Positions 1 through 7,174 of a stretch of 16,575 nucleotides of DNA are shown here, piece by piece (position 1 is the stretch's first letter; the number at the start of each line of letters is the position of its first letter). The position numbers and the translations under genes were made by a program. The notes under the pieces were generated by a model, which was given only the letters and a program-made list of their open reading frames with translations, was not told where the DNA came from and searched no databases. This DNA is from an uncultured Oscillospiraceae bacterium (lineage in GTDB: Bacteria; Bacillota; Clostridia; Oscillospirales; Oscillospiraceae): NCBI GenBank assembly GCA_934565415.1, contig CAKTHQ010000044.1, positions 1 to 16,575 on the forward strand. The letters are read 5' to 3'.

Positions 1-897
1 AAAAACCATCTGGTTCCCAAACAGCTCAAGAAGCATGGCCTGAAAAAGAGCCAGCTGAAAATCACGGATGACGCTATCCGGGAGATTATCTGCTGTTATA
101 CCCGGGAGTCCGGCGTCCGGAACCTGGAGCGGTATCTGGCTGAGCTGTGCCGGAAAGCGGATATGCAGCTGCTGACCCAGGAAGATACGAAAAAAATCAC
201 TGTCACCGGCGGAAACCTGGAAAGCTACCTGGGCATCCGTAAGTTCTTGCCGGACCGGATCCCCGGTACCGATCAGGTGGGACTGGTTACCGGTTTGGCT
301 TGGACAAGTGTAGGCGGCGAGACCCTGGAAGTGGAAGTCAACGTGATGGATGGCTCCGGAAAGCTGGAGCTTACCGGCAATCTGGGGGATGTGATGAAGG
401 AGTCTGCCCATGCGGCTCTCAGCTATATCCGGGCAAATTCCGGAAAGCTGGGGATTGCGTCGGACTTCTACAAGACCAAGGACATTCATGTCCATTTCCC
501 CGAAGGTGCCGTGCCCAAGGATGGACCCTCTGCAGGTGTCACCGTGTGTACCGCTATCGTTTCTGCACTGACCGGCATTTCCGTTCGGCGGGATGTTGCG
601 ATGACCGGAGAAATTTCCCTTCGGGGCCGGGTTATGCGGATTGGCGGCTTAAAGGAAAAGACCATGGCGGCTCTGCGGCATGGGGTTCGTACGGTTATTA
701 TTCCCAGGGATAACGAACGGGATCTGGAGGAGATTGATCAGACCGTCCGCAAACAGCTGAATTTTGTCAGCGCAGCCACAGTGGATACGGTGCTGGATGT
801 GGCGTTGAACCGGCCCGGTGAGGTCAGCCCCACCATTTTGGGGACGATCCCGGAAGAGGTATCCGGCAAAGCCCGCCGCCAGGAGATCCGGCAGTAA
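1..897 (+). CDS. lon: Lon ATP-dependent protease, C-terminal part (5' end outside window)
   Basis: This is the 3' part of the gene for Lon, the cytoplasmic AAA+ serine protease that degrades damaged and regulatory proteins. The frame is open from base 1, so the start and most of the ATPase domain lie upstream. Visible first is the end of the AAA+ small helical domain (about codons 1-55, including ESGVRNLER), then the complete S16 protease domain. The catalytic serine is in PKDGPSAG (codon at 529-531) and the catalytic lysine in GGLKEK (643-660), forming the Ser-Lys dyad known for this family. The stop is at 895-897, ten bases before the engB start; lon followed by engB (ysxC) is a familiar Firmicutes gene order. 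It could in principle be LonB-like, but the arrangement and ending fit LonA. The family assignment is very secure. Confidence 0.96.
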   Translation, partial: KNHLVPKQLKKHGLKKSQLKITDDAIREIICCYTRESGVRNLERYLAELCRKADMQLLTQEDTKKITVTGGNLESYLGIRKFLPDRIPGTDQVGLVTGLAWTSVGGETLEVEVNVMDGSGKLELTGNLGDVMKESAHAALSYIRANSGKLGIASDFYKTKDIHVHFPEGAVPKDGPSAGVTVCTAIVSALTGISVRRDVAMTGEISLRGRVMRIGGLKEKTMAALRHGVRTVIIPRDNERDLEEIDQTVRKQLNFVSAATVDTVLDVALNRPGEVSPTILGTIPEEVSGKARRQEIRQ

Positions 898-907
898 GGG
901 GGACACT

Positions 908-1492
908 ATGAATTTTCAAAATGTAGAATTCCTGATTTCTGCTGCTGCCCCTAAGGATTTCCCTAGGAATCGCCTGCCGGAAATCGCCTTCGCGGGAAAA
1001 TCCAACGTGGGTAAATCCTCGGTAATCAATCGGCTTCTGCAGCGGAAAAGCATGGCCAAGGTAGGGGACAAGCCCGGGAAAACCATTCATGTCAATTACT
1101 TTGTTCTGGATAAAAAGTGCTACCTGGTAGATTTGCCCGGCTATGGTTTTGCGAAGGTCCCCCAGGCGGAAAAGGACCGCTGGAGCAAGCTCATGGAGGA
1201 TTACTTCGCGGCAGGCAGAATCACTTTGGGGGTCCTGATTGTGGACTACCGGCATCCCCCTACGAACAACGATATTACCATGGCAAAATGGTTTCAGGAT
1301 TCCGGCTGCCCCTTTGTGGTGGTGGCCAACAAGAAGGACAAGCTGAAAAAAAGCGAGCTGGAACCCAATTTGGAAACTATCCGCCGGGATCTGGAGCTGC
1401 CAGACAGCTGCCCGGTGATCCCCTTCTCTGCTGAAAAGGGAGACGGGCGGGACGACCTGGTGAAAGAGATATTGAAGGCTGTTAAGGAATAA
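908..1492 (+). CDS. engB: Ribosome biogenesis GTPase EngB/YsxC
   Basis: A TrmE-Era-EngA-EngB family GTPase of 194 residues, the usual length, needed in Bacillus and E. coli for late assembly of the 50S subunit. All G motifs are visible: GKSNVGKS (residues 30-37, P-loop), T59 (switch I), DLPGYGF (75-81, G3), NKKD (141-144, G4) and SAEKG near 177 (G5). The ATG at 908 was chosen over an upstream in-frame ATG at 818, which would lie inside lon; it has a GGGGGA ribosome site at 898-903 and gives the family's normal N-terminus (MNFQNVEFLISA). It sits 10 bases after lon and is probably co-transcribed with it. The pair ends at the strong terminator at 1494-1534. Confidence 0.96.
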   Translation: MNFQNVEFLISAAAPKDFPRNRLPEIAFAGKSNVGKSSVINRLLQRKSMAKVGDKPGKTIHVNYFVLDKKCYLVDLPGYGFAKVPQAEKDRWSKLMEDYFAAGRITLGVLIVDYRHPPTNNDITMAKWFQDSGCPFVVVANKKDKLKKSELEPNLETIRRDLELPDSCPVIPFSAEKGDGRDDLVKEILKAVKE

Positions 1493-1493
1493 C

Positions 1494-1534
1494 AAAAATC
1501 GCTGATGCTTAAAATACGAGCATCAGCGATTTTT
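1494..1534. terminator. Bidirectional intrinsic terminator between engB and the radical SAM gene
   Basis: A perfect 16-bp inverted repeat (1494-1509 pairs with 1519-1534) around a 9-base loop. The outer ends are A5 and T5, so the hairpin has a T-tract in both directions. It begins 1 base after the engB stop and ends 4 bases beyond the stop of the convergent gene, so it can terminate both transcripts. Confidence 0.93.
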
Positions 1535-1538
1535 GCGC

Positions 1539-2378
1539 CTATTTTACAAACTGTTCCGCATATCCGCAGCGACGGCATAGCTCTTCCGTGGCTTTCCCAC
1601 GGGAAAACCCGTCATAAATGGCTTTTGCCCGGGGAGAGGCGAGAACATCTGCCAGGTCCTCCTGAAATGCATTTCCCAGGGCAATGTCTCCGTCGTGGTC
1701 CAGGCAGCAGGGGACTACGGTCCCATCGGCCAGAACTCCCAATTGATCCCGGAGCCCGTAGCAGAAGAAGGGACCGGGCCGAATGGGAGCCGTCAGGTCC
1801 GGCCAGTCAAATTTTTCTCCGGGTTCCAAAAAAATATGCTTTCCCAGGGCTGTACCCCGTTTTCCCGGAACCCAGGTGCCGGGAAAAGCCAGGTGGAGCG
1901 CTTCCAGAATTTCTTGATTTTTGTCATTCTGCCCGCCTTCGTTCCAAAGGCGATACACTGTGATTTTTTTTCCTTCTGCAGCCTTGCCAAAGTTGATACA
2001 GCCCTTTAAGTAGTCTTCAAAGGGCGATTTGAGATCGTTGGCCTCAAAGGCGTGCAAGGAGACATGGACCTTGTGCAGGGCAGGGGCGCTTAGCAGCAGC
2101 TCCTGACGCTGGGGAAGTAAGGTGCCGTTTGTAGTCAAAATTACCTTGAAGCCATACTGCTTGCTGAGTGCCAGAAACCTGTCCAGCTTTGGGTGGCACA
2201 GAGGTTCTCCCAGAATGTGAAAGTAGAGATAGTCCGTATAAGGCTGCAATTTCGGCAAAAGAGAGCCAAACTGCGCTTCCGTCATACTGCAATTGCCCCG
2301 GCGGGTGCCGGGGCAAAAGGTACAGCTCAAATTGCATTTATTGGAAATCTCTACATAGATTTTCCGGAACCGCTTCAT
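1539..2378 (-). CDS. Radical SAM protein with SPASM-like C-terminal cysteines, function unknown
   Basis: A 279-residue radical SAM enzyme. The cluster motif CNLSCTFC (C15, C19, C22) would bind a [4Fe-4S] cluster and SAM. HILGEPL (54-60) fits the GGEP-type SAM-binding segment and TTNGTLL (82-88) the next conserved strand. C-terminal cysteines C206, C224, C225, C268 and C271, around a LxDGTVVPCC segment, look like a short SPASM/twitch region holding an auxiliary cluster. The substrate cannot be read from the sequence; SPASM proteins include peptide-modifying and sulfatase-maturing enzymes, but no precursor peptide or sulfatase is visible nearby. Its ATG overlaps the asnA stop by one base (TAATG), so it is probably translationally coupled to asnA. 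It ends at the shared terminator. Confidence 0.88.
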   Translation of the reverse strand: MKRFRKIYVEISNKCNLSCTFCPGTRRGNCSMTEAQFGSLLPKLQPYTDYLYFHILGEPLCHPKLDRFLALSKQYGFKVILTTNGTLLPQRQELLLSAPALHKVHVSLHAFEANDLKSPFEDYLKGCINFGKAAEGKKITVYRLWNEGGQNDKNQEILEALHLAFPGTWVPGKRGTALGKHIFLEPGEKFDWPDLTAPIRPGPFFCYGLRDQLGVLADGTVVPCCLDHDGDIALGNAFQEDLADVLASPRAKAIYDGFSRGKATEELCRRCGYAEQFVK

Positions 2379-3385
2379 TACAGCAGCGAAATGCCGGCCT
2401 TGGCGCAGGCGTCTACGGTCTGGGCATCCCAGATGCTGGATTGGACCTCTCCAATATGGGCACAGCCCATCAGGAGCATAGCCAGCCGGGACTGGCCGAT
2501 GCCGCCGCCGATGGTCAGGGGAAGTTCATTGTTCAGAAGCATCTGGTGGAAGGGCAGCTTCCGCCGATCGTCACAGCCGGCCAGCGTCAATTGACGGTCC
2601 AGGGACTCTGCGTCTACCCGGATGCCCATGGAAGAAATCTCCAGTGCCCGATTCAATACCGGATCCCAGAAGAAGATGTCGCAGTTCAGGTTCCAGTCGT
2701 CATAGTCCGGGGCTCGGCCGTCATGGGGTTTGCCGGAGCGAAGCTTACCGCCGATCTGCATAATACAGGCGGTGGTGTGCTCTTTTACATAGGCATTTTC
2801 CCGTTGGGCAGGAGTCAGCTCCGGGTACAGATCTTCCAGCTCCTGGGTGGTAATGAAGCTGACTGCCCGGCTCAGGCGCAGATTCAGCTGGGGAAAGCGG
2901 ACATGGAGCCGGTCATTGGTGTCGCAAATGGTCCGGACAATGGCTTCTACGATGAGCTTTAAAAAGTCCAGATTCCGGTTTTCCCGGGTAATGACCTTTT
3001 CCCAGTCCCACTGATCCACATAAATGGAGTGGACATTGTCCAGCTCTTCGTCCCGGCGGATGGCGTTCATATCGGTGTACAGACCGTTGCCTACGGTAAA
3101 ACCGTAGCGTTTCAGGGCCAGACGCTTCCACTTGGCCAGGGAATGAACCACCTGGGCCTCCTTGCCTACGGCGGGGATGTCAAAAGAGACAGGCCGCTCA
3201 TAGCCGTTCAGGTTGTCGTTCAAACCGGAGTCCTCGGTTACGAACAGTGGGGCGGATACCCGCTTTAAGTTCAGAGCGTTGGAAAATTCCTGCTGAAAGG
3301 TCTGCTTGATGTAAGCAATGGCCCGCTGGGTGTCGTAAGCATCCAGTTTGGGGGTGTAGTTTTCGGGGATGGTAATGGTGCGCAT
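2378..3385 (-). CDS. asnA: Aspartate-ammonia ligase (asparagine synthetase A)
   Basis: AsnA makes asparagine from aspartate, ammonia and ATP (to AMP and PPi) in the cytoplasm, using a class II aminoacyl-tRNA-synthetase-like fold. The 335 residues match the family length (about 330). Characteristic segments are LFVTEDSGLNDNLNG (substrate pocket), VHSLAKWKR, YTDMNAIRRDE followed by HSIYVDQWDWEK, and near the C-terminus LTIGGGIGQSRLAMLLM, a class II motif-3-like stretch with its arginine. The ATG at 3385 has an AAAGGCGG ribosome site about 8 bases upstream. The downstream radical SAM gene overlaps the stop by one base, giving a two-gene unit. No T-box leader is visible upstream. The call is very secure. 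Confidence 0.97.
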   Translation of the reverse strand: MRTITIPENYTPKLDAYDTQRAIAYIKQTFQQEFSNALNLKRVSAPLFVTEDSGLNDNLNGYERPVSFDIPAVGKEAQVVHSLAKWKRLALKRYGFTVGNGLYTDMNAIRRDEELDNVHSIYVDQWDWEKVITRENRNLDFLKLIVEAIVRTICDTNDRLHVRFPQLNLRLSRAVSFITTQELEDLYPELTPAQRENAYVKEHTTACIMQIGGKLRSGKPHDGRAPDYDDWNLNCDIFFWDPVLNRALEISSMGIRVDAESLDRQLTLAGCDDRRKLPFHQMLLNNELPLTIGGGIGQSRLAMLLMGCAHIGEVQSSIWDAQTVDACAKAGISLL

Positions 3386-3499
3386 ATTGATTCGCCGCCT
3401 TTAATAAAAGTTTACAGGTAATCTATCAGCTCCGGTGGCCGCTTGCCGGAATGTCCGTCAAATCAGATGGCCAGCAAGCGAAAACACGGGAATGATTTT

Positions 3500-4816
3500 T
3501 TACAAAATGTCCTTCAGATGCTCTTTGGACTCGGCCAGTATCTCGGCAATTTTGCTCCGCAGCGCAGCCCGCTGGTCTTCCAGTTTGGCCAGATCCTCCA
3601 TCAGCTCTCCGTTGGCTTTGAATACCGGCTCCAGGTGTTTTTTATGGGGTGCATACAGGCCGCTTTTGTATTGGTCAATTACCACCTGATAGCGTTCCTG
3701 GGCGATGTTTACGGCATCTGCCCAGCTAAGATACAGCTCCTCCTGTGCGTGCTTTCCGATATTGCGCATAGCGCTTATGGAGAGCGTCCGGAGGCATTGT
3801 ACCATGGAGTCCGCGTTCTCTTCAATAAGCAGCCCGTTCCGGTCTGCCGTCACATCCTCAGCAGCGCAGGAGCCGCGGATCAGCACACTTCCCAGACCGC
3901 AGGCCGCCGCTTCCCGGACCACCAATCCATTGGTATCAAAGGTGGAAGGAAACAGGAACAGATCAGCCCGGCAGTACCAGGCCCGCAAAGCTTCCCGGTC
4001 GTGAACAGGCCCGGCAAAAAAGACTTTTTTGCTGAGCCCGGCCTTTTCGGAATAGACCCGGACTTCGTCAAAATCCCCGCCGCCGCCGACAAATACCATG
4101 CGGAACGCTCTTCCTTCTGCCTGAAGTTTTGCCAGGGCGTCCAGAATGATTCTCAGCCCTTTGTACCACATGATACGGCCTACAAACAGGTAGCAGGGAA
4201 CATCTTCCGGCAGGTCGAAGCCCTCGGTAACGGACTGAATCTTCTCTGCGCTGACGCGGCCCCGGGGCAGGTCCACGCCGTTGTGCATGACCACACATTC
4301 ACCTTCATAGCCCAGGGACCGTAGATTTTCCGCAGCCCCTTTGCTGACGGCCCACACTTCGTCGCAGGCGTTGATGTTTTCCAGCAGCGCCCGCTTGCTG
4401 CCTTCCTGCAGGGCCTTGGAGCGGATAATGTTGGCAATGTCAATGTCAAACTTAGTGTGGTAGGTCAGTACCAGGGGCACATCCAGTACCTGCCGCAGCT
4501 CTCGTGCCACCATGGTGGAAACGATGGGGCAGTGGGCATGGAGCAAATCAACCTTGTAGCCTTCCAGCTGACGCAGCAGATCAGGCGCAAAGGGAATCCC
4601 GGCCATGTATCCGGTGGCCTTCCGCAGGTCCAGACTGGGGTAACGGAAAATTGGGTAGGGGAACCGGCTGTCCTCGTTGTCCGGACAGTCCGGCGTGATG
4701 ACGATACCGGTTTTTCCGAAATTGCGGAGACATCCGGCATAGTTCATAACTGCGTTGGCTACACCGTCAATAACCGGGGGAAAGGAGTCATTCAGTAGGC
4801 AAATGGCGTGTTCCAT
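3500..4816 (-). CDS. GT4-family glycosyltransferase
   Basis: A retaining GT-B glycosyltransferase of family GT4, 438 residues. The N-terminal Rossmann domain holds the acceptor-side signature SFPPVIDGVANAV and the HAHCP and TYHTKFD segments. The C-terminal domain begins near LFVGRIMWYKG and carries the nucleotide-sugar site (FPSTFDTNGLVVREAAACG, with the glutamate of the E-X7-E-type motif). The last 40 or so residues are charged and heptad-like (coiled coil). The family includes diacylglycerol glucosyl- and mannosyltransferases; the sugar and acceptor here are unknown. An in-frame GTG at 4825 could add three residues, but AGGTGA at 4821-4826 is a well-placed ribosome site for the ATG at 4816, so that start is preferred. 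It lies upstream of asnA on the same strand, with a 114-base gap. Confidence 0.9.
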   Translation of the reverse strand: MEHAICLLNDSFPPVIDGVANAVMNYAGCLRNFGKTGIVITPDCPDNEDSRFPYPIFRYPSLDLRKATGYMAGIPFAPDLLRQLEGYKVDLLHAHCPIVSTMVARELRQVLDVPLVLTYHTKFDIDIANIIRSKALQEGSKRALLENINACDEVWAVSKGAAENLRSLGYEGECVVMHNGVDLPRGRVSAEKIQSVTEGFDLPEDVPCYLFVGRIMWYKGLRIILDALAKLQAEGRAFRMVFVGGGGDFDEVRVYSEKAGLSKKVFFAGPVHDREALRAWYCRADLFLFPSTFDTNGLVVREAAACGLGSVLIRGSCAAEDVTADRNGLLIEENADSMVQCLRTLSISAMRNIGKHAQEELYLSWADAVNIAQERYQVVIDQYKSGLYAPHKKHLEPVFKANGELMEDLAKLEDQRAALRSKIAEILAESKEHLKDIL

Positions 4817-4845
4817 ATCGTTCACCTGCTTTCAAAGTTCGTATT

Positions 4846-4875
4846 ACAATAACATATTTTTGCACGTTATGTCAA
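4846..4875 (-). promoter_or_regulatory. Candidate sigma-A promoter for the glycosyltransferase
   Basis: On the minus strand: a perfect TTGACA (4875-4870), an 18-base spacer and TATTGT (4851-4846), 30 bases before the preferred ATG. The -35 box is perfect; the -10 box matches four of six positions. Confidence 0.5.
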
Positions 4876-4898
4876 TGGGTTTCGAATGCTGTTTGGAG

Positions 4899-4925
4899 AA
4901 AAAAGCGAAGGGCTACTCGGCCTTC
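4899..4925 (-). terminator. Weak intrinsic terminator overlapping the lipoprotein stop codon
   Basis: On the minus strand GAAGG (4925-4921) pairs with CCTTC (4911-4907), followed by GC and six T. The stem is only 5-6 bp, and the hairpin includes the stop codon of the lipoprotein gene. Confidence 0.5.
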
Positions 4926-5320
4926 AGTGTATATACATCTCCGTCCGTAACGGGTGTGGCATCAATTCCGGAATCAACGGGCTCTCCGTTTACATAAAGC
5001 GCCCAGTATTTTTGATCCTTGTCATAGTCCAGAGTGATCCCGTTGATGGTTTTAACATACAGACCAAAATCACTTTTTTCGCCGTCTACAATTCCGAGCT
5101 GTAAAAGGGCGTCGCCCAGAGTGTCCTTGTCTGTTTTGATGCTTACCATGGTATCCAGCCCGTCCGGATCTGATACGACGAGTTCAAAGGAATATTTCCC
5201 GGTACCGTAGGTCTGGCCGGAAACCAGATGAACGGTATGATCCTCGGCAGCCCGCTGACTGCAGCCGGAGAAGCTGAGCAGCAGAAGAATAGCCAGAATA
5301 GAAGTCAAGTATTTCCGCAT
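4913..5320 (-). CDS. Small lipoprotein with a DUF4430 (transcobalamin C-terminal-like) domain
   Basis: A 135-residue secreted protein. Residues 1-20 form a lipoprotein signal: MRKY, a hydrophobic stretch, then SFSGC with C20 as the lipid-attachment cysteine. The mature part has the DUF4430 pattern: a beta-rich start (HTVHLVSG, YSFELVVSD), TLGDALLQLGIV, GLYVKTINGI, then DQKYWALYVNGEPVDSGID and a closing GDVYTLKAE. This domain is related to the C-terminal ligand-covering domain of transcobalamin and intrinsic factor. The gene diverges from the cobalamin operon across 223 bases, so a corrinoid-related surface role is attractive but unproven; DUF4430 also occurs in proteins with no known B12 link. 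The ATG at 5320 has an AGGAG ribosome site. Confidence 0.85.
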   Translation of the reverse strand: MRKYLTSILAILLLLSFSGCSQRAAEDHTVHLVSGQTYGTGKYSFELVVSDPDGLDTMVSIKTDKDTLGDALLQLGIVDGEKSDFGLYVKTINGITLDYDKDQKYWALYVNGEPVDSGIDATPVTDGDVYTLKAE

Positions 5321-5375
5321 AAGAAAGCTCCTGTCCTACAAAAAGTCCAAAAGGCTGTTTCCTTTTGCATTGCTT

Positions 5376-5404
5376 ATTTTATCATAAATCCTCTAGAAAA
5401 TCAA
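5376..5404 (-). promoter_or_regulatory. Sigma-A promoter for the lipoprotein gene
   Basis: On the minus strand: TTGATT (5404-5399), a 17-base spacer and TAAAAT (5381-5376), with TG one base before the -10 (extended -10, TGATAAAAT). It lies 56 bases upstream of the ATG and back to back with the cob operon promoter. Confidence 0.75.
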
Positions 5405-5405
5405 T

Positions 5406-5418
5406 AACATTTCATGTT
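5406..5418. promoter_or_regulatory. Small palindrome between divergent promoters, possible operator
   Basis: AACAT-TTC-ATGTT, 5-bp arms, located exactly between the -35 boxes of the divergent lipoprotein and cob promoters (5399-5404 and 5423-5428). A regulator bound here could touch both promoters. The arms are short and the region is AT-rich, so chance is possible. Confidence 0.35.
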
Positions 5419-5422
5419 TCTG

Positions 5423-5451
5423 TTGATTTTTTGCCATGCCATTGATATAAT
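5423..5451 (+). promoter_or_regulatory. Sigma-A promoter for the cob operon
   Basis: TTGATT (5423-5428), 17-base spacer, perfect TATAAT (5446-5451). Transcription would start near 5458, leaving a leader of about 86 bases before cobT, too short for a standard cobalamin riboswitch. Confidence 0.8.
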
Positions 5452-5505
5452 AAGAATTCAGGGAAACTGTCTGTAGCCGTTTATACGCAGAATAGGCCTT
5501 GTATT

Positions 5506-5530
5506 CAGTTTTTTCCTTGGAAAAAAACTG
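5506..5530 (+). promoter_or_regulatory. Leader hairpin directly upstream of the cobT ribosome site
   Basis: CAG-T6-CC (5506-5516) can pair with GG-A7-CTG (5519-5530), with one bulged A. The ribosome site GGAGG follows at 5532-5536. It could influence translation initiation of cobT, or be a simple A/T-rich stem. Confidence 0.35.
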
Positions 5531-5543
5531 TGGAGGAACTTGT

Positions 5544-6632
5544 ATGACCTTGGAAACCTTACTTGCATCCATTGCGACTTTGGATGCATCCGCTATGAGC
5601 CTTGCCCGCCAGCACCAGAGTGCGTTAGCCAAGCCACCCAAGAGCCTGGGACGGCTGGAAGATTTGTCTGTCCAGCTGGCTGGGATTACGGGAAAAGTCC
5701 ATAACCGTATGGATCATCCCCACCTATTGGTATTTGCCGCAGATAATGGAGTGGTGGAGGAAGGGGTTTCCAGTGCCCCCCAATCCGTGACTCTGATGCA
5801 GACCATCAATTTGACCCGGGCAAAAACCGGCGCATCTGTGCTCTGCAAATATGCAGGGGCTGGGATTACCGTATGTGATGTTGGCGTCAATGCGGTTATT
5901 CGGGAACCGGCGGTGCTGGATAAAAAAATAGCCTTTGGTACGGCTAATATTGCCAAGGGTCCGGCCATGACCCGGGAAGAGGCAGAGAAAGCCGTTCTCA
6001 TTGGGGCCCAGTTGGCCATGGATACCCGGGCAGACGCCTTAGGGGTAGGAGAAATGGGGATTGGCAATACCACTACCTCTGCTGCGGTGCTGGCGGTGCT
6101 GCTGGGTGTGCCAGTGGAAACCGTTACCGGCCGGGGCGGCGGCATTACGGATGAATCCTTCCGAAAAAAGAAGCAGGTGATTGCCCAGGCTATTGAAGTG
6201 AACCGTCCAAATGCCGCAGACCCGATAGATGTGCTGCAAAAAGTGGGCGGCTTTGATTTGGCGGCCATGTGCGGCGCGTTCCTGGGGGCGGCTGCCAGCC
6301 ACCGGCCGGTGGTTATCGACGGGTTCATCTCGGTAGTGGCGGCCTTGTGCGCCGTCCGGCTGTGTCCTGCGGCAAGGGGTTACCTGGTGCCTAGCCATAT
6401 GTCCTATGAGATCGGCTATAATCTGGCTATGAAAGAGCTGGGGCTGGATCCGATATTCCACCTGGGGATGCGCCTGGGAGAGGGCAGCGGCTGCCCGCTG
6501 GCGTTCCAGGTTCTGGGTGCGGCCTGCGCTGTTATGAATGATATGGCGACCTTCGACCAGGCCGGCATTGATGACGGTTATCTGGAGGAAATTCGGGAGG
6601 GAGACAAGTTTACCGTGGAGGAAACCAGATGA
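5544..6632 (+). CDS. cobT: Nicotinate-nucleotide--dimethylbenzimidazole phosphoribosyltransferase
   Basis: CobT transfers phosphoribose from nicotinate mononucleotide to 5,6-dimethylbenzimidazole or a related base, giving the alpha-riboside phosphate of the lower ligand of cobalamin. The 362 residues match the family (about 350). Visible motifs are LAKPPKSLGRLEDL (28-41), FAADNGVVEEGVS (64-76), GVGEMGIGNTTTSAA (167-181), GRGGGITD (197-204), and LGEGSGC (311-317), whose E313 corresponds to the catalytic glutamate (E317 in Salmonella). The ATG at 5544 follows GGAGG at 5532-5536; an upstream in-frame ATG at 5499 would put the ribosome site and hairpin inside the coding region and was rejected. 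It is the first gene of the operon, and its stop overlaps the cobU start (ATGA). Confidence 0.96.
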   Translation: MTLETLLASIATLDASAMSLARQHQSALAKPPKSLGRLEDLSVQLAGITGKVHNRMDHPHLLVFAADNGVVEEGVSSAPQSVTLMQTINLTRAKTGASVLCKYAGAGITVCDVGVNAVIREPAVLDKKIAFGTANIAKGPAMTREEAEKAVLIGAQLAMDTRADALGVGEMGIGNTTTSAAVLAVLLGVPVETVTGRGGGITDESFRKKKQVIAQAIEVNRPNAADPIDVLQKVGGFDLAAMCGAFLGAAASHRPVVIDGFISVVAALCAVRLCPAARGYLVPSHMSYEIGYNLAMKELGLDPIFHLGMRLGEGSGCPLAFQVLGAACAVMNDMATFDQAGIDDGYLEEIREGDKFTVEETR

Positions 6633-7174
6633 TCGTCTTTATCACGGGCGGTGCCAAAAACGGAAAGTCCTCCTTGGCACAGAAGGTTACTTTGGATCTG
6701 GCCCAGGGAGGGATGCACTATTATATTGCCACCATGATTCCCTGCGATGAGGAAGACCGGGAACGGATTCGGCTCCACCTGCTGGACCGGGCGGGCTTGG
6801 GCTTCGAGACGCTGGAGTGCGGCCGGGATATTGCCCGGTGCCTGGAAATGGGGGACCCCAAGGGTACTTTTCTGCTGGACAGCGTGACGGCACTGCTCCT
6901 GAACGAATTGTTCCCGGATCCCACTTCCTGCGAGATGGATATGACCGCTGCCGACCGCTGCCGGAAAGGCCTGGAAAAGCTCTGCGACGGGGCGGCCAAT
7001 CTTGTGTTCGTCAGCGACTATATCTATTCGGATGCAGCCAAATACGATGATGTGACGGAGAACTACCGGAAGGGCCTGGCCCAGCTGGACCGCTTTCTGG
7101 CAAAGCGGGCAGATACCGTCATCGAGGTCAGCGCTGCAAGCCTGATTTTTCATAAAGGAGGTCCGTCCAGATGA
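6629..7174 (+). CDS. cobU: Adenosylcobinamide kinase/phosphate guanylyltransferase (divergent CobU)
   Basis: CobU phosphorylates adenosylcobinamide and then activates it with GTP to adenosylcobinamide-GDP. The 181 residues match the family. The P-loop is GGAKNGKS (7-14; usual form GGxRSGKS). YIATMIPCDEEDRERIRLH (32-50) matches the conserved DxExxxRIxxH region, with H50 at the place of the guanylylated histidine. FLLDSVTALLLNELF fits the next motif. The usual NEVG segment is replaced by SDYIYSD, and the C-terminal region is also divergent, so the guanylyltransferase half may differ. The short CobU-like gene at 7924 may be relevant. Four-base overlaps join it to cobT upstream and cobS downstream, so it is translationally coupled; GTGGAGG lies just before the start. 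Confidence 0.9.
   Translation: MIVFITGGAKNGKSSLAQKVTLDLAQGGMHYYIATMIPCDEEDRERIRLHLLDRAGLGFETLECGRDIARCLEMGDPKGTFLLDSVTALLLNELFPDPTSCEMDMTAADRCRKGLEKLCDGAANLVFVSDYIYSDAAKYDDVTENYRKGLAQLDRFLAKRADTVIEVSAASLIFHKGGPSR

Noticed and set aside
824..1495. Long minus-strand reading frame (223 codons) opposite engB
   Set aside because: It is antisense to the clearly conserved EngB frame, has no recognisable motifs, and would have to initiate inside lon.
2168..2962. Plus-strand reading frame (264 codons) across the asnA/radical SAM junction
   Set aside because: It is antisense to two well-supported genes, with no motifs or ribosome site; such shadows are common in GC-rich DNA.
3440..3480. Inverted repeat CGCTTGC...GCAAGCG between asnA and the glycosyltransferase, considered as terminator or T-box
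   Set aside because: The arms are 7 bp with a 27-base interior and no following T-tract. There is no T-box TGGnACC sequence and the leader is too short.
3443..4324. Plus-strand reading frame (293 codons) opposite the glycosyltransferase
   Set aside because: It is the shadow of a clear GT4 protein, low-complexity and without a recognisable domain.
5321..5543. Cobalamin riboswitch upstream of cobT or the lipoprotein
   Set aside because: No B12-box-like core could be found on either strand, and the mapped promoters leave leaders of about 86 and 50 bases.
5499..5543. Upstream ATG extending cobT by 15 residues
   Set aside because: The extension would contain the GGAGG ribosome site and leader hairpin, and CobT families start near MTLETLL.
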